Shown here: positions 26,001 to 32,869 of the stretch, in pieces
Numbering within the stretch: the first letter of the stretch is position 1
Layout of the letters: each line of letters begins with the position of its first letter
Made by a program: the position numbers and the translations under genes
Notes under the pieces: model-generated
The model's input: only the letters and a program-made list of their open reading frames with translations
What the model was told of the DNA's origin: nothing
The model's database searches: none
Assembly: GCA_937923485.1 (NCBI GenBank)
Contig: CALDUE010000078.1
Coordinates: 1 to 34,643, forward strand
Source of the DNA: an uncultured Saprospiraceae bacterium
GTDB lineage: Bacteria; Bacteroidota; Bacteroidia; Chitinophagales; Saprospiraceae
Length of the DNA: 34,643 nucleotides
Reading direction: 5' to 3'

Positions 26001-26977
26001 ATTTAGGAACGGCTCCTACACCAGGAATCGACTACCGCTGGTCCAATGCAACTACTGGTGAACTGCTAGACTCTTCCTCTAGGTATCAAACCGATTTGTC
26101 GGGGCTTTACGAGCTTACTGCTACGAATCTTGCAAACGGTTGTAGTGCAAGCGACATCGTTGAAGTTGTGGTATCGAATGATGTACCTGAGGTCTTTGTT
26201 TCCTTGCAGCCAATCAGCTGTGCAAACGAAATGGATGCTTCTGCGAGGATCGACAGTATTGTCGGCGGGGTAGGGCCGTACATTATTAGCTTTAATGGGA
26301 CTCGAACAAATACCCGCGTTTGGAGTGAGCTCGGCGCTGGTGCTTACCAGATAGAGATCGAAGATGCCAACGGCTGCAGTGCAGATGCATTAGTGTTTGA
26401 TATTATCGAACCTGAAGTATTTGATGTCTTCATTGATGCGTCTATGAGCACGAATAGTGGTAGCGGTGAGATAAGACTTGGAGACACCATATTTTTATCT
26501 GCCACAACTGCTGGCGATACCAGTGCGGTGGTTCAATGGACCCCTGCTGAGTATGTAGCTTGTGATACCTGTGCAAATACCTTTGGTATTCCTCCAGCTT
26601 CGCTGACCTATGCCGTTAGTTTAGTAAGTAGTAATGGTTGCACGGCCGATGACTTCATACAAGTACTTGTTAGAGATGATCGAGTTGTTTTCTTCCCAAC
26701 AGGCTTTAGTCCAAATGGAGATAACGTAAACGATATCTTCTTTCCGCGCGCTCCCGAAGGCTTGGTCAACAAGGTGAATTCATTCATCATCGTAGATCGA
26801 TGGGGCGAGATCGTTTATCGCTTAAACGATTTCGATATCAACGACCCGGCCTTTGGTTGGGATGGTACCCTAAATGGTGAACAAATGAACCCTCAAGTAT
26901 TGGTATTTATCGCGGAGGTTGAATATTTCGACGGAAGAACCGAGCTTTTCAAGGGTGATTTCAGTTTGATTAGGTAG
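20078..26977 (+). CDS. Giant T9SS type B surface protein with 260-residue tandem modules
   Basis: A 2299-residue secreted protein. Signal peptide about 1-22 (ending LHAQ). A Cys-rich beta domain follows (about 25-160: YGCLATQPNPAWFYM, DIDFALWGPF), like N-terminal domains of other Bacteroidota surface proteins. Next are beta-sandwich Cys modules, then three tandem 260-residue modules (644-1424) and a degenerate fourth. A SprB-like repeat precedes the C-terminal gliding-motility/CHU_C domain (2202-2299: FFPTGFSPNGDNVNDIF ... FKGDFSLIR). That domain directs T9SS export and cell-surface attachment. No catalytic motif was found, so an adhesin or matrix role is inferred. It heads a same-strand series with the next two genes (gaps of 116 and 91 bases). 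Confidence 0.93.
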   Translation: MKRVLMLMLCVLELAVVQLHAQSPVCVAATEFCAENNLSFPASTNAGNPPPGNNYGCLATQPNPAWFYMSTTAAGSATINLNSAPAVDIDFALWGPFTSLSDALSNCGSLGNPISCSYDPASNETAVLNSGGPGEFFIMLITNFSNQPTQISGTTTSTILSCNACLAEGGSLSPANQAGCFSNLQNIEVDFGSFTPSPIEYGYALVVTDPITGTITQEFVGTTLSPTLLGPGTFRVCGISYEFASGPASFVGQNYNSIQADLGSATPSFCGDLSDNCVDIIIRPDPTPTFIVDSVCTGASAPNCPFINNAYICDPGGGSFTVQNAFGCDSLVTYLITPRGSIVAVDSVQVCPGEPFTFDGVDYFAPGPAVITVPTSSTGCDTTLFLFIQEEPLFALITPPFFNLDCINPTVDLSSAGSTTGTDITQVWLGPTGVVGTGQTITVTEPGTYTLTVVRTDPRTGETCTAMATAVITESPPETGQPTANGPVALCVGENGTYTYSYTGPNGPYTFSYDIRNIPATVVTDIPGSLTLNFTAGGTAEVCFTATGSCGPTPETCVTTQIEAPVTADAGADESFCALNGTVSGNPAGGTWSALPGPDGTGSVTNPTQASTNVAAGSPGTYPFEYSFGGNCPSSDTVLVTFADPLMVINTNETCNNATLEYTVTFEITGGTPPYSTTGTPGTLAGNLFSSNPITSGDSYSIIVLDVNGCPATVQGSFNCSCTTEAGDMSNTLIEVCIPDSLQADLVSNEVNDGDDVGTYVLHTSPTDVLGTVLQTNATRWFFFQGPITVDVTYYVSYIIGTDDGNGNPDPNDPCFDVSIGQPVVWRDGIVVDAGPDQIVCGLSTTLDATGTPGTWTLPAGTSVSSNTDPGATFSGPAGTHILTWSSVGNICPTSDQVEITLTEPMDAVNVDEQCDNTGQEYILTFEIIGGTPPFISTGTSGIISGNTFTSNPIASGDAYSIVILDSNGCSTTIQGSHTCDCTTDAGLMSDVLIEVCVPDSIQADLVSNEVFDANDVGTYILHTSPTDVLGTVLQTNSSRWFFFQGPVVVDVTYYVSYVIGNDDGSGNPDPNDPCFDVSIGQPVVWRDGIVVDAGPDQIVCGLSTTLEATGTPGTWTVPAGTSVSSSTDPGATFSGPAGTHILTWSSVGNICPTSDQVEITLTEPMDAVNLDEVCNSTNLDYVLTFEITGGTPPFTTVGTSGTLTGGIFTSDPIVSGDAYSIVILDANGCSTTVQGSRTCDCSTDAGEMPTDLLEACIPSDIQAGLVSNEMLDGDDVGTYVLHTSATGTLGTVLQTSATSLFSFQAPITVDVTYYVSYILGSDDGTGNPDPNDPCFDVSIGQPIVWRDIPALDAGPDEALCGLSTVLQATGGPGVWTIPAGTTISSMSDPNATFSSTTHGTYILTWSSDGAFCPTSETVQITFNEDPEATNTFACDSGDPLAVVTITASGGQAPYTLVGLPPAGPGPIFTLNLPAGMPYSFSVVDANGCSSITYTNTPNCDCETVAPTLAAGATLCAGDVVQLPAATGGFNDGDDATVYILYEGSATNVTNLLATSSSPSFPWNVGYTSGSTFYIAAIRGNDDGSGGVDPADPCLDTSPGVPIIWNALPSITLSDAITCEGDTARVAYQYNGLLPAEIDLVIGGVTRTFAITSNAGEFTFFDEQGMVSVASLRENPGCENTGVTATANVSIQTIQSPELGPDFSLCNSDVTSDPFELDLTALVISGGGGTWSSPDAPGALTGTIFNGIGLAPGSYLLVYETAAVASCPSQRAEVSVNIRDCSCPNLTLVGPGVLCNNDARIQLDDLLEDPQVGDWSLTAVPSGTRPGTITSGIFDATSADAGTYRLLFTLTQGNVAGCPDTASLAITVARQPLAGSSTGDLSFCEGDMEVVDLASLLTGQDSGGDWVNLSGGAAPINGTIDVSTLAAGDYTFEYTVSAPAPCDFARAEVQLSINEGPQVNAGADVTLSCIARVADLGTAPTPGIDYRWSNATTGELLDSSSRYQTDLSGLYELTATNLANGCSASDIVEVVVSNDVPEVFVSLQPISCANEMDASARIDSIVGGVGPYIISFNGTRTNTRVWSELGAGAYQIEIEDANGCSADALVFDIIEPEVFDVFIDASMSTNSGSGEIRLGDTIFLSATTAGDTSAVVQWTPAEYVACDTCANTFGIPPASLTYAVSLVSSNGCTADDFIQVLVRDDRVVFFPTGFSPNGDNVNDIFFPRAPEGLVNKVNSFIIVDRWGEIVYRLNDFDINDPAFGWDGTLNGEQMNPQVLVFIAEVEYFDGRTELFKGDFSLIR
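22007..22786 (+). repeat. 780-bp tandem module, unit 1
   Basis: Residues 644-903 of the 2299-residue protein. Landmarks in order: a TFEI-GGTPP strand, CxC, AGxM, VLHTSP, VTYYVSY, NPDPNDPCFDVS, IGQPVVWRD, DAGPDQIVCGLS, WSSVGNICPTS. The last ~100 bases are identical to unit 2. Confidence 0.9.
22501..22807 (+). repeat. Near-identical tract shared with 23281-23587
   Basis: The two 307-base stretches differ at 11 positions by hand count (about 96% identity), with 127 bases in a row identical (22681-22807 and 23461-23587). Immediately before and after, identity falls sharply, including at silent positions. Confidence 0.85.
22787..23566 (+). repeat. 780-bp tandem module, unit 2
   Basis: Residues 904-1163, starting EPMDAVNVDE. 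The distance from unit 1 is exactly 780 bases throughout, without indels. Confidence 0.9.
23567..24349 (+). repeat. 780-bp tandem module, unit 3 (diverged)
   Basis: Residues 1164-1424, one codon longer than the first two. Landmarks are kept (YVLHTSATG, NPDPNDPCFDVS), but the last third has many changes (DAGPDEALCGLS). A fourth, poorly conserved copy follows to about 24900 (CDCETVAP, DPADPCLDTS). Confidence 0.85.
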
Positions 26978-27051
26978 CGTATTCTACCACTCGTCAATTT
27001 CTTTTGTGCGCTCTAACCCTCATCGGTTAAACGAGCCCTGGTGCGACAGCC

Positions 27052-27084
27052 TAGGTTTGGTAGTCCAGTTTACTGGTTTACCTA
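27052..27084 (+). other. Weak two-part hairpin in the gap before the 1894-residue protein gene
   Basis: TAGGT (27052-27056) can pair with ACCTA (27080-27084), enclosing CCAG-TTTA-CTGG (27065-27076). It ends 9 bases before the ATG and has no T-tract. It may shape the leader; it does not separate the two genes as a terminator would. Confidence 0.35.
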
Positions 27085-27093
27085 ATCCACACT

Positions 27094-30000
27094 ATGCGCG
27101 CACTTTACACACTACTGTTCACTACACTAATTCTTTTATTGACCGCTTCATTAGGGCTTGCCCAATGTCCATCGGTCAATCAAGGAAGTCCGGTAGCTAG
27201 TAGTGCTTGTTTTCAATGTCCATTTCCTGCTACTGGGATAAGCGGCAATAATGCCGGAGCCCCTCCAACCTTTGGAGGAAGCTGGTGTACGAGCATAGAA
27301 AATGATCAATTTATTGGTTTTACCGCGATTTGTAACAGCGTACAATTTGCTGTTCAAGTCGCTAATTGTAATGGTGGTGTAAATGGAGATGGTCTACAAA
27401 TGGCTATAGTGGATGCCGATTTTAATCTTTTTAATTGTATTTCAGGAGTCGCAAATGGCTCGACATACAATGCAACCTTGCCATCTTGTGGGGATTATTA
27501 TATCCGCCTAGATGGTATATCGGGATCTGCATGCGATTATACGATTTCACCTATTTCCGGAGTATTAGATGATAATTTTACGGCACCTACAACTCCTGCA
27601 ACGATTAGTGGACCAACGTTCTTGTGCGCGAATCAATCAGGTCAATATCAGATATCGGCACCTTCAGGCCTGAATACGTGCCTTGGAGGAGCAAACATTT
27701 GCTCAAGTCTTTGCTGGGATATTTCATACAGTTCTCCCTTACTCGCTTCTGAGGTAACAGCCACCCCAACGGACGCCTTTGGTTTTGGATGTACGGACAA
27801 TATGGAGCAAGTCGTCGATATCATGGTCGGCGATCTCCGAAATCTTCCGTCAGGAACCTCGGATACGATCTTCCTGAGTGCAACTCCTGATTTTGCATGT
27901 GCAGGGCCAGGGACGCAAAGTGAGGTAATTGAAATTATAGTTTCAAGACCTCCAGATAGTTTTGATGTTGTCTTCGCTTGTCCGGGCGAAGAGTACTTCT
28001 TTGATGGAACGGGATATGGACGTGGCAGTCATATAATTGGACTCTTTGATGCTGCAGGATGCCCATTTGATTTGAGATTAACCGTACAGGAGTTTCCCCC
28101 AAATTTCGGCCCGACGCTTCCTCTTGCGCTTTGCGGTACCGGCGGCGTGACCATCTGTCCAAGCAATCCGATCGTCAACCCAGCTCCAGGATTAAATACA
28201 TGTAACCTCGGTCCAATTGCTTCTAATGGCTGTGACTCATTAATCCAATATGATGTCTATTACTTAGATCCAGAAGCAGTGATAAATGCAAACGCGACGG
28301 AACTAAGTTGTACAGTATCATCGATAATCGCCACTGTTAATCCGGGCTCAACAGAAGGAGATACAGTTGCGTACAATTGGACAACTACTGATGGGACATT
28401 TTCTCTAAATAATAACAATCGTCAACTTACCGCTCGGGATATAGGCACGTATTATCTAGAGGTAAGTATGTGGAGCAATGCTGATCCATCACAGACCTGT
28501 GACGCTCGCGACACCTTAGTTATTACGAGTCAAGCTTCAAATACATTGGATACTCCCATGGTTGCAGGGCCACTAGATGTTTGTATAGGATCAACGGCAT
28601 CTTATTCGACAGTTGCTGACCCAACTATAAATTCTTACAATTGGACGGCTGCTGGCTCTACAACGGCGTTCCCGTCGAATAATGCTTTTGATGTTGTTTG
28701 GACTGTTGCAGGCACCTATGAAGTATGTTTATCGGTCTCAGATATGTGTGGCCCGAGCGACCAGAGATGTATCCAAGTTACCGTTACTGACGACCAGCCT
28801 TCGTTTACATTGGAAGGTTCGGCAGCTACGTGTCGTAGTGCTCAACTATCATTTGGAATAACTCCTTTCGATCCGATGGTGACGTATACAGTTACTGGAA
28901 TGCCTTTCGGAGCTACAGCAGTGATTGATAATGATTCTGTGCGCGTGACACTCGCTAGCAACAGCGGAGATATTTGCGTAACTGGTCAAGGAACCTGTGG
29001 CGCTCCCACTCAAGAATGTGCTACGCTAATCATTAATGGTGGGGCAGCTGCTCCGCAAATATTTGGGCCTACTACGGTTTGTGCAGGAGCTCCATTCCTG
29101 TATCGAATCTCGAATGATCCAACGATTACACAAATTGAATGGACCATAACGGGTGGCCGCTTAAGCTCTTCAAATACCTCAGCAACTACTGTAATCTGGA
29201 CTGCCGGAACAGGTCAAGAATTATGCGTTGAGATTACAGACGACTGTGGCTTGGTTCAACAAGAATGCATCGCCGTAAATGTGAATCAAGGTCCAACAGC
29301 AATTATGAGCGGAGGTGGCCGCTACTGTGAAGGGAACAATGATTTGACGGTTCAAATAGACTTTACAGGACAAGCACCTTTTACATTTTCTTACCTCTTG
29401 GGAGGTGCTTCGCAAACTTTATCTTCTAACGTTAGTCCGTTTGTGATAAGCATGCCAGACACGGGAAACTACATTTTGACTGGGATCTCAGATGCTTCGG
29501 GTTGTATGGGCACTATGAGCGGATCAGCGATGGTTGCTGAAGACGCTTTACCAACAGCAACACTCGGTGGAGCATTCGATATCTGCGCCAATGCTGGTGA
29601 TCAAATTTCATTCGATGTAACACTCACCGGTACAGGCCCTTGGAACTTGGAACTGGCTTTAGACAATGCGCCACTAACTCCAGTAACAGTAACTAATTCG
29701 CCTTACACTTTTACGGCTACTACGGCGGGAACCTATACCGTCAGCAGTGTAGTTGACGCCACAACTTGTGCGGGAACAAGCACAGGTTCGGTCGTTGTCA
29801 CCGAGCGTCAGCCGCTGAGTATTGTGTCCGTCCGAGATTCATGTCTCGCCAATAATGGAGGCTTTATCGTGATGGTCGAATTGGCTAATGGCGATGTAGC
29901 TACCTATCAAAATACGGGTCTAGATGCCGGAGGTTTTAGCGGAAACGTTTTTACCTCTGATCCCCTTCCTTCGGGGAGTGACTATTCATTCCTATTTAGC

Positions 30001-32778
30001 GATCAATTTGGCTGTAGCCCGCAAACAGTCTCCCAAGCAATTGTAAACTGTGATTGCGCCAACAGCGCAGGAACCATGGCTCGCGATACCATGAGTTTAT
30101 GTGGTGCAGGTAACATTACGCTTCCAGTCGCAACGAGTGCGCTTGGTTCTACAGGAGAGGCAAACGATGCGCTCGCATTTTACCTCCATACTGGATCATT
30201 GGGCGCGCTACAGGGTGTGTTGGATTCTGCTTTCACACCAAGTTTTACGTTTGACCCAGCTCGATATCAGCTCGACCAAGTCTATTATATCTCGGCTGTC
30301 AGTGCGGATGCTACCTCAACAGGCTATCCTGACTTGTTGGATCCTTGTCTGGATGTGTCGCTTGGGCAACCAATCGTTTGGCGCACCTTACCTACGGCTC
30401 AAATTAACGCAGTTTCAGATGCTTGCACTGGCGACGAAGCAACCGTCACCATACTCTTAACGGGCAGTTTTCCCCTTACGCTCAACTACACCCTTGGCGG
30501 AGTCGCAGCAAGTCAAACCTTCGCTGCTAGTCCGGCAAGTCTTCGAGTTACGGTTCCTGCACGTGCACAGCCTTTAGCGCTGACTAATGTTATTGATGCG
30601 TTTGGATGCATGACAAGCACCACATCATCTGTAGTCATTACACCACATGCTGAAGTAGCGATTACAGGCTTGGAAGTTGACTGTGGCGGTACTGGACAAG
30701 ATTATACGGTGTCCTTTAGAATCGCGAGTGGCGATGTGGCAACAGCTACTGTCTTGCCAGCAGGTAGCGGTACCCTTACGGGCAACGTTTTTATTTCCAA
30801 TCCTATTCCTGCGGGAGCTGGTTACAGCTTTACCATCTCTGATGCGAATGCCTGTAACATGCTGACCGTAGCGGCAAGCACGGTCAATTGTAATTGCATG
30901 AGTATGACTACGCCCATCAGCCAGAATATTCTCACGACTTGTGGAGCAACGCCAATTACCGCTGCGCATTCACATGCCATGTCAATTCTTGATGCCGATG
31001 ATGGTATCGGCTATATAGTCCACAGCTCAGCAGGATCTACACTAGGAACAGTGTTTAGTCAATCTCCAACACCAACCTTCAACATCGACCTTGCTGCGGG
31101 CATGACCTTCGGGACGGTCTATTACATTTCTCCGATTGTCGGCAACTCACTTGCTAATGGGCGAATAGATTTAGCTGATCCTTGTTTGAGCATCGCTGCG
31201 GGCACGCCTGTGGTTTGGGAACAGGGGCCTACAGCGGATCTTCAAGGAGAAACCCTCCTCTGTGAGGGGGAATCAGCGAGGCTTGCCTATGTGTTTACTG
31301 GAAGCGGTCCTTTTACAGCAAAATTGGTGACTTCAGATGGTGCTAGAGATACCACTTTCACAACAAGCGAACCAACGATTTCATACCTCGTTTCGCCGAT
31401 CATAGAGACAACCTATGTTTTGACGGAAGTCAGTACGTCTAGCTGTACAATCTTCCCCAATGATTCGGTGCGAATAGGCGTCGATCAACTATTGACAGCA
31501 GGTACAGTAATTGGTGAGCAAACCCTTTGTGCTAATGACAATTCTCAAGTCGCATTAGCAAACTTGTTGAATGGCGCCGATGTCGGAGGATTGTATGCAC
31601 AAGCTTCTGGTCCTTCTGCTATTCCGCTTGATGCATCTACGGGTACATTCGAAAACACTGACCTCGTAGGAGGGCAATATGAATTTACATACACCATCGG
31701 TTCGGGAGGTGTTTGTCCAACGGAACAAGTTCAGATGATCGTCAACTTGACGCCTTCACCAGTCGCTGATGCTGGGGTTGATCAAATGCTGACATGCGAT
31801 GAAACGCTTGCTAGTCTAGGGGGACCTAACACAAGCTCTGGAACAGGAATAAGCTATGCTTGGACAGGCGGACCAGTTGCAGATCCTACTGCTGCACAAA
31901 CTACTACGACCGTAGGAGGTGTGTATACCCTAACCGTCACCGATGCAGCAGGTGGCTGCCAAGTATCCGAAGAAGTCGTGATCGACATCAGTAGCGATCG
32001 ACCAAATACAGCGGATGTCATCGCGACGCCTGCAGATTGCGACGGCGGGGCAACGGGCGCGATTTTCGTTGGAAATGTGCGTGGAGGAATCGCTCCGTAT
32101 CGCTACTCACTTAATGGAAGCGCACCTACTGGCTCTGGAGATTTTTCAGCGCTAACTGCCGGAGACTATACGCTTCTTGTTACCGACGCAATGGGCTGTG
32201 CATATCAAGAAGATATTACCGTTGGGGGGGCAGATGCCATAGAGGTTAGTGCTGGCCCAGACCTTGAAGTGAGTTTTGGCGAAAGCGAGACCATTCAACT
32301 GCAAACTACAGGAGCTATAGAGAGCATTTTTTGGAATGGAGGTCCTTTCGAGTGTGTGGATTCGAATTCCTGCGATGAGATCATCATCACACCTACTGCG
32401 AGTACCTTTTACGAGGTGACTGTTGTCGACTCAAATGGATGTGAAGCCACAGACGCGTTGCAAGTAATTGTTAGGCGCGACCGACCTGTATTTGTCCCAA
32501 CAGCCTTCAGTCCGAACGGCGATTTGGTCAACGATATCTTCTTTTTGAGATCTCCTGAAGGGGTGGTTTCTGTGATTAATTCGTTCCAAGTTTTTGACCG
32601 GTGGGGAGAAACTATATTCCGCTTGAACAACGTACCACCAAATGATCCATCCTCAGGTTGGAATGGCGTTTTTGCTGGTGAATTCTTAAATTCAGGGACC
32701 TACGTATATCTGATAGAAGTAGAATTTGCTGATGGTGTGACAGAGACGATAAAAGGTGACTTTAGCTTGATTCGCTAG
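27094..32778 (+). CDS. Giant T9SS type B surface protein, relative of the upstream one
   Basis: An 1894-residue secreted protein. Signal peptide about 1-23 (ending LGLAQ), then a Cys-rich N-terminal domain with the pattern SACFQCPFPAT and SIENDQFIGF, different from its neighbour. The middle holds Ig/PKD-like beta modules with regular Cys and two copies of the 260-residue module family seen upstream (near residues 940-1110 and 1190-1390: CDCANSAGTM, DLLDPCLDVS; then CNCMSM, DLADPCLSIA). A SprB-like repeat (GGIAPYRYSLNGS) precedes the CHU_C/T9SS type B domain (1797-1894: FVPTAFSPNGDLVNDIF ... IKGDFSLIR), which is close to the neighbour's. No enzyme motif was seen. Probably co-transcribed with the genes on either side. 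Confidence 0.93.
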   Translation: MRALYTLLFTTLILLLTASLGLAQCPSVNQGSPVASSACFQCPFPATGISGNNAGAPPTFGGSWCTSIENDQFIGFTAICNSVQFAVQVANCNGGVNGDGLQMAIVDADFNLFNCISGVANGSTYNATLPSCGDYYIRLDGISGSACDYTISPISGVLDDNFTAPTTPATISGPTFLCANQSGQYQISAPSGLNTCLGGANICSSLCWDISYSSPLLASEVTATPTDAFGFGCTDNMEQVVDIMVGDLRNLPSGTSDTIFLSATPDFACAGPGTQSEVIEIIVSRPPDSFDVVFACPGEEYFFDGTGYGRGSHIIGLFDAAGCPFDLRLTVQEFPPNFGPTLPLALCGTGGVTICPSNPIVNPAPGLNTCNLGPIASNGCDSLIQYDVYYLDPEAVINANATELSCTVSSIIATVNPGSTEGDTVAYNWTTTDGTFSLNNNNRQLTARDIGTYYLEVSMWSNADPSQTCDARDTLVITSQASNTLDTPMVAGPLDVCIGSTASYSTVADPTINSYNWTAAGSTTAFPSNNAFDVVWTVAGTYEVCLSVSDMCGPSDQRCIQVTVTDDQPSFTLEGSAATCRSAQLSFGITPFDPMVTYTVTGMPFGATAVIDNDSVRVTLASNSGDICVTGQGTCGAPTQECATLIINGGAAAPQIFGPTTVCAGAPFLYRISNDPTITQIEWTITGGRLSSSNTSATTVIWTAGTGQELCVEITDDCGLVQQECIAVNVNQGPTAIMSGGGRYCEGNNDLTVQIDFTGQAPFTFSYLLGGASQTLSSNVSPFVISMPDTGNYILTGISDASGCMGTMSGSAMVAEDALPTATLGGAFDICANAGDQISFDVTLTGTGPWNLELALDNAPLTPVTVTNSPYTFTATTAGTYTVSSVVDATTCAGTSTGSVVVTERQPLSIVSVRDSCLANNGGFIVMVELANGDVATYQNTGLDAGGFSGNVFTSDPLPSGSDYSFLFSDQFGCSPQTVSQAIVNCDCANSAGTMARDTMSLCGAGNITLPVATSALGSTGEANDALAFYLHTGSLGALQGVLDSAFTPSFTFDPARYQLDQVYYISAVSADATSTGYPDLLDPCLDVSLGQPIVWRTLPTAQINAVSDACTGDEATVTILLTGSFPLTLNYTLGGVAASQTFAASPASLRVTVPARAQPLALTNVIDAFGCMTSTTSSVVITPHAEVAITGLEVDCGGTGQDYTVSFRIASGDVATATVLPAGSGTLTGNVFISNPIPAGAGYSFTISDANACNMLTVAASTVNCNCMSMTTPISQNILTTCGATPITAAHSHAMSILDADDGIGYIVHSSAGSTLGTVFSQSPTPTFNIDLAAGMTFGTVYYISPIVGNSLANGRIDLADPCLSIAAGTPVVWEQGPTADLQGETLLCEGESARLAYVFTGSGPFTAKLVTSDGARDTTFTTSEPTISYLVSPIIETTYVLTEVSTSSCTIFPNDSVRIGVDQLLTAGTVIGEQTLCANDNSQVALANLLNGADVGGLYAQASGPSAIPLDASTGTFENTDLVGGQYEFTYTIGSGGVCPTEQVQMIVNLTPSPVADAGVDQMLTCDETLASLGGPNTSSGTGISYAWTGGPVADPTAAQTTTTVGGVYTLTVTDAAGGCQVSEEVVIDISSDRPNTADVIATPADCDGGATGAIFVGNVRGGIAPYRYSLNGSAPTGSGDFSALTAGDYTLLVTDAMGCAYQEDITVGGADAIEVSAGPDLEVSFGESETIQLQTTGAIESIFWNGGPFECVDSNSCDEIIITPTASTFYEVTVVDSNGCEATDALQVIVRRDRPVFVPTAFSPNGDLVNDIFFLRSPEGVVSVINSFQVFDRWGETIFRLNNVPPNDPSSGWNGVFAGEFLNSGTYVYLIEVEFADGVTETIKGDFSLIR
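32273..32286 (+). repeat. Dispersed 14-mer GTTTTGGCGAAAGC, copy 6
   Basis: This copy lies in the coding sense of the 1894-residue protein gene, read as SFGES, shortly before the C-terminal domain. It is followed by GAGACC; copies 1 and 5 are also followed by N3-ACC. Confidence 0.75.
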
Positions 32779-32820
32779 AGTACCTAGTATGTCGTATATT
32801 TGAAGGGCCTTCAAGTATAG

Positions 32821-32849
32821 CGGTTTTGGCGAAAGCCGACTGAAAACCG
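32821..32849 (+). other. Intergenic stem-loop with GAAA tetraloop
   Basis: CGGTTTT (32821-32827) pairs with AAAACCG (32843-32849); inside, GGC-GAAA-GCC (32828-32837) forms a GNRA-capped helix, with GACTG unpaired. It lies in the 91-base gap between two giant genes. There is no T-tract, so it may be an RNA processing or stabilising element, or a DNA-level REP-like site. Confidence 0.6.
32823..32836 (+). repeat. Dispersed 14-mer GTTTTGGCGAAAGC, copy 7
   Basis: The intergenic copy that forms most of the stem-loop between the last two genes. Confidence 0.75.
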
Positions 32850-32869
32850 ATTGAACAAGGGCAGGAACC

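Noticed and set aside
27006-27200. A 64-codon open frame before and into the 1894-residue protein gene
   Set aside because: It overlaps the signal peptide coding region of the real gene in another frame.
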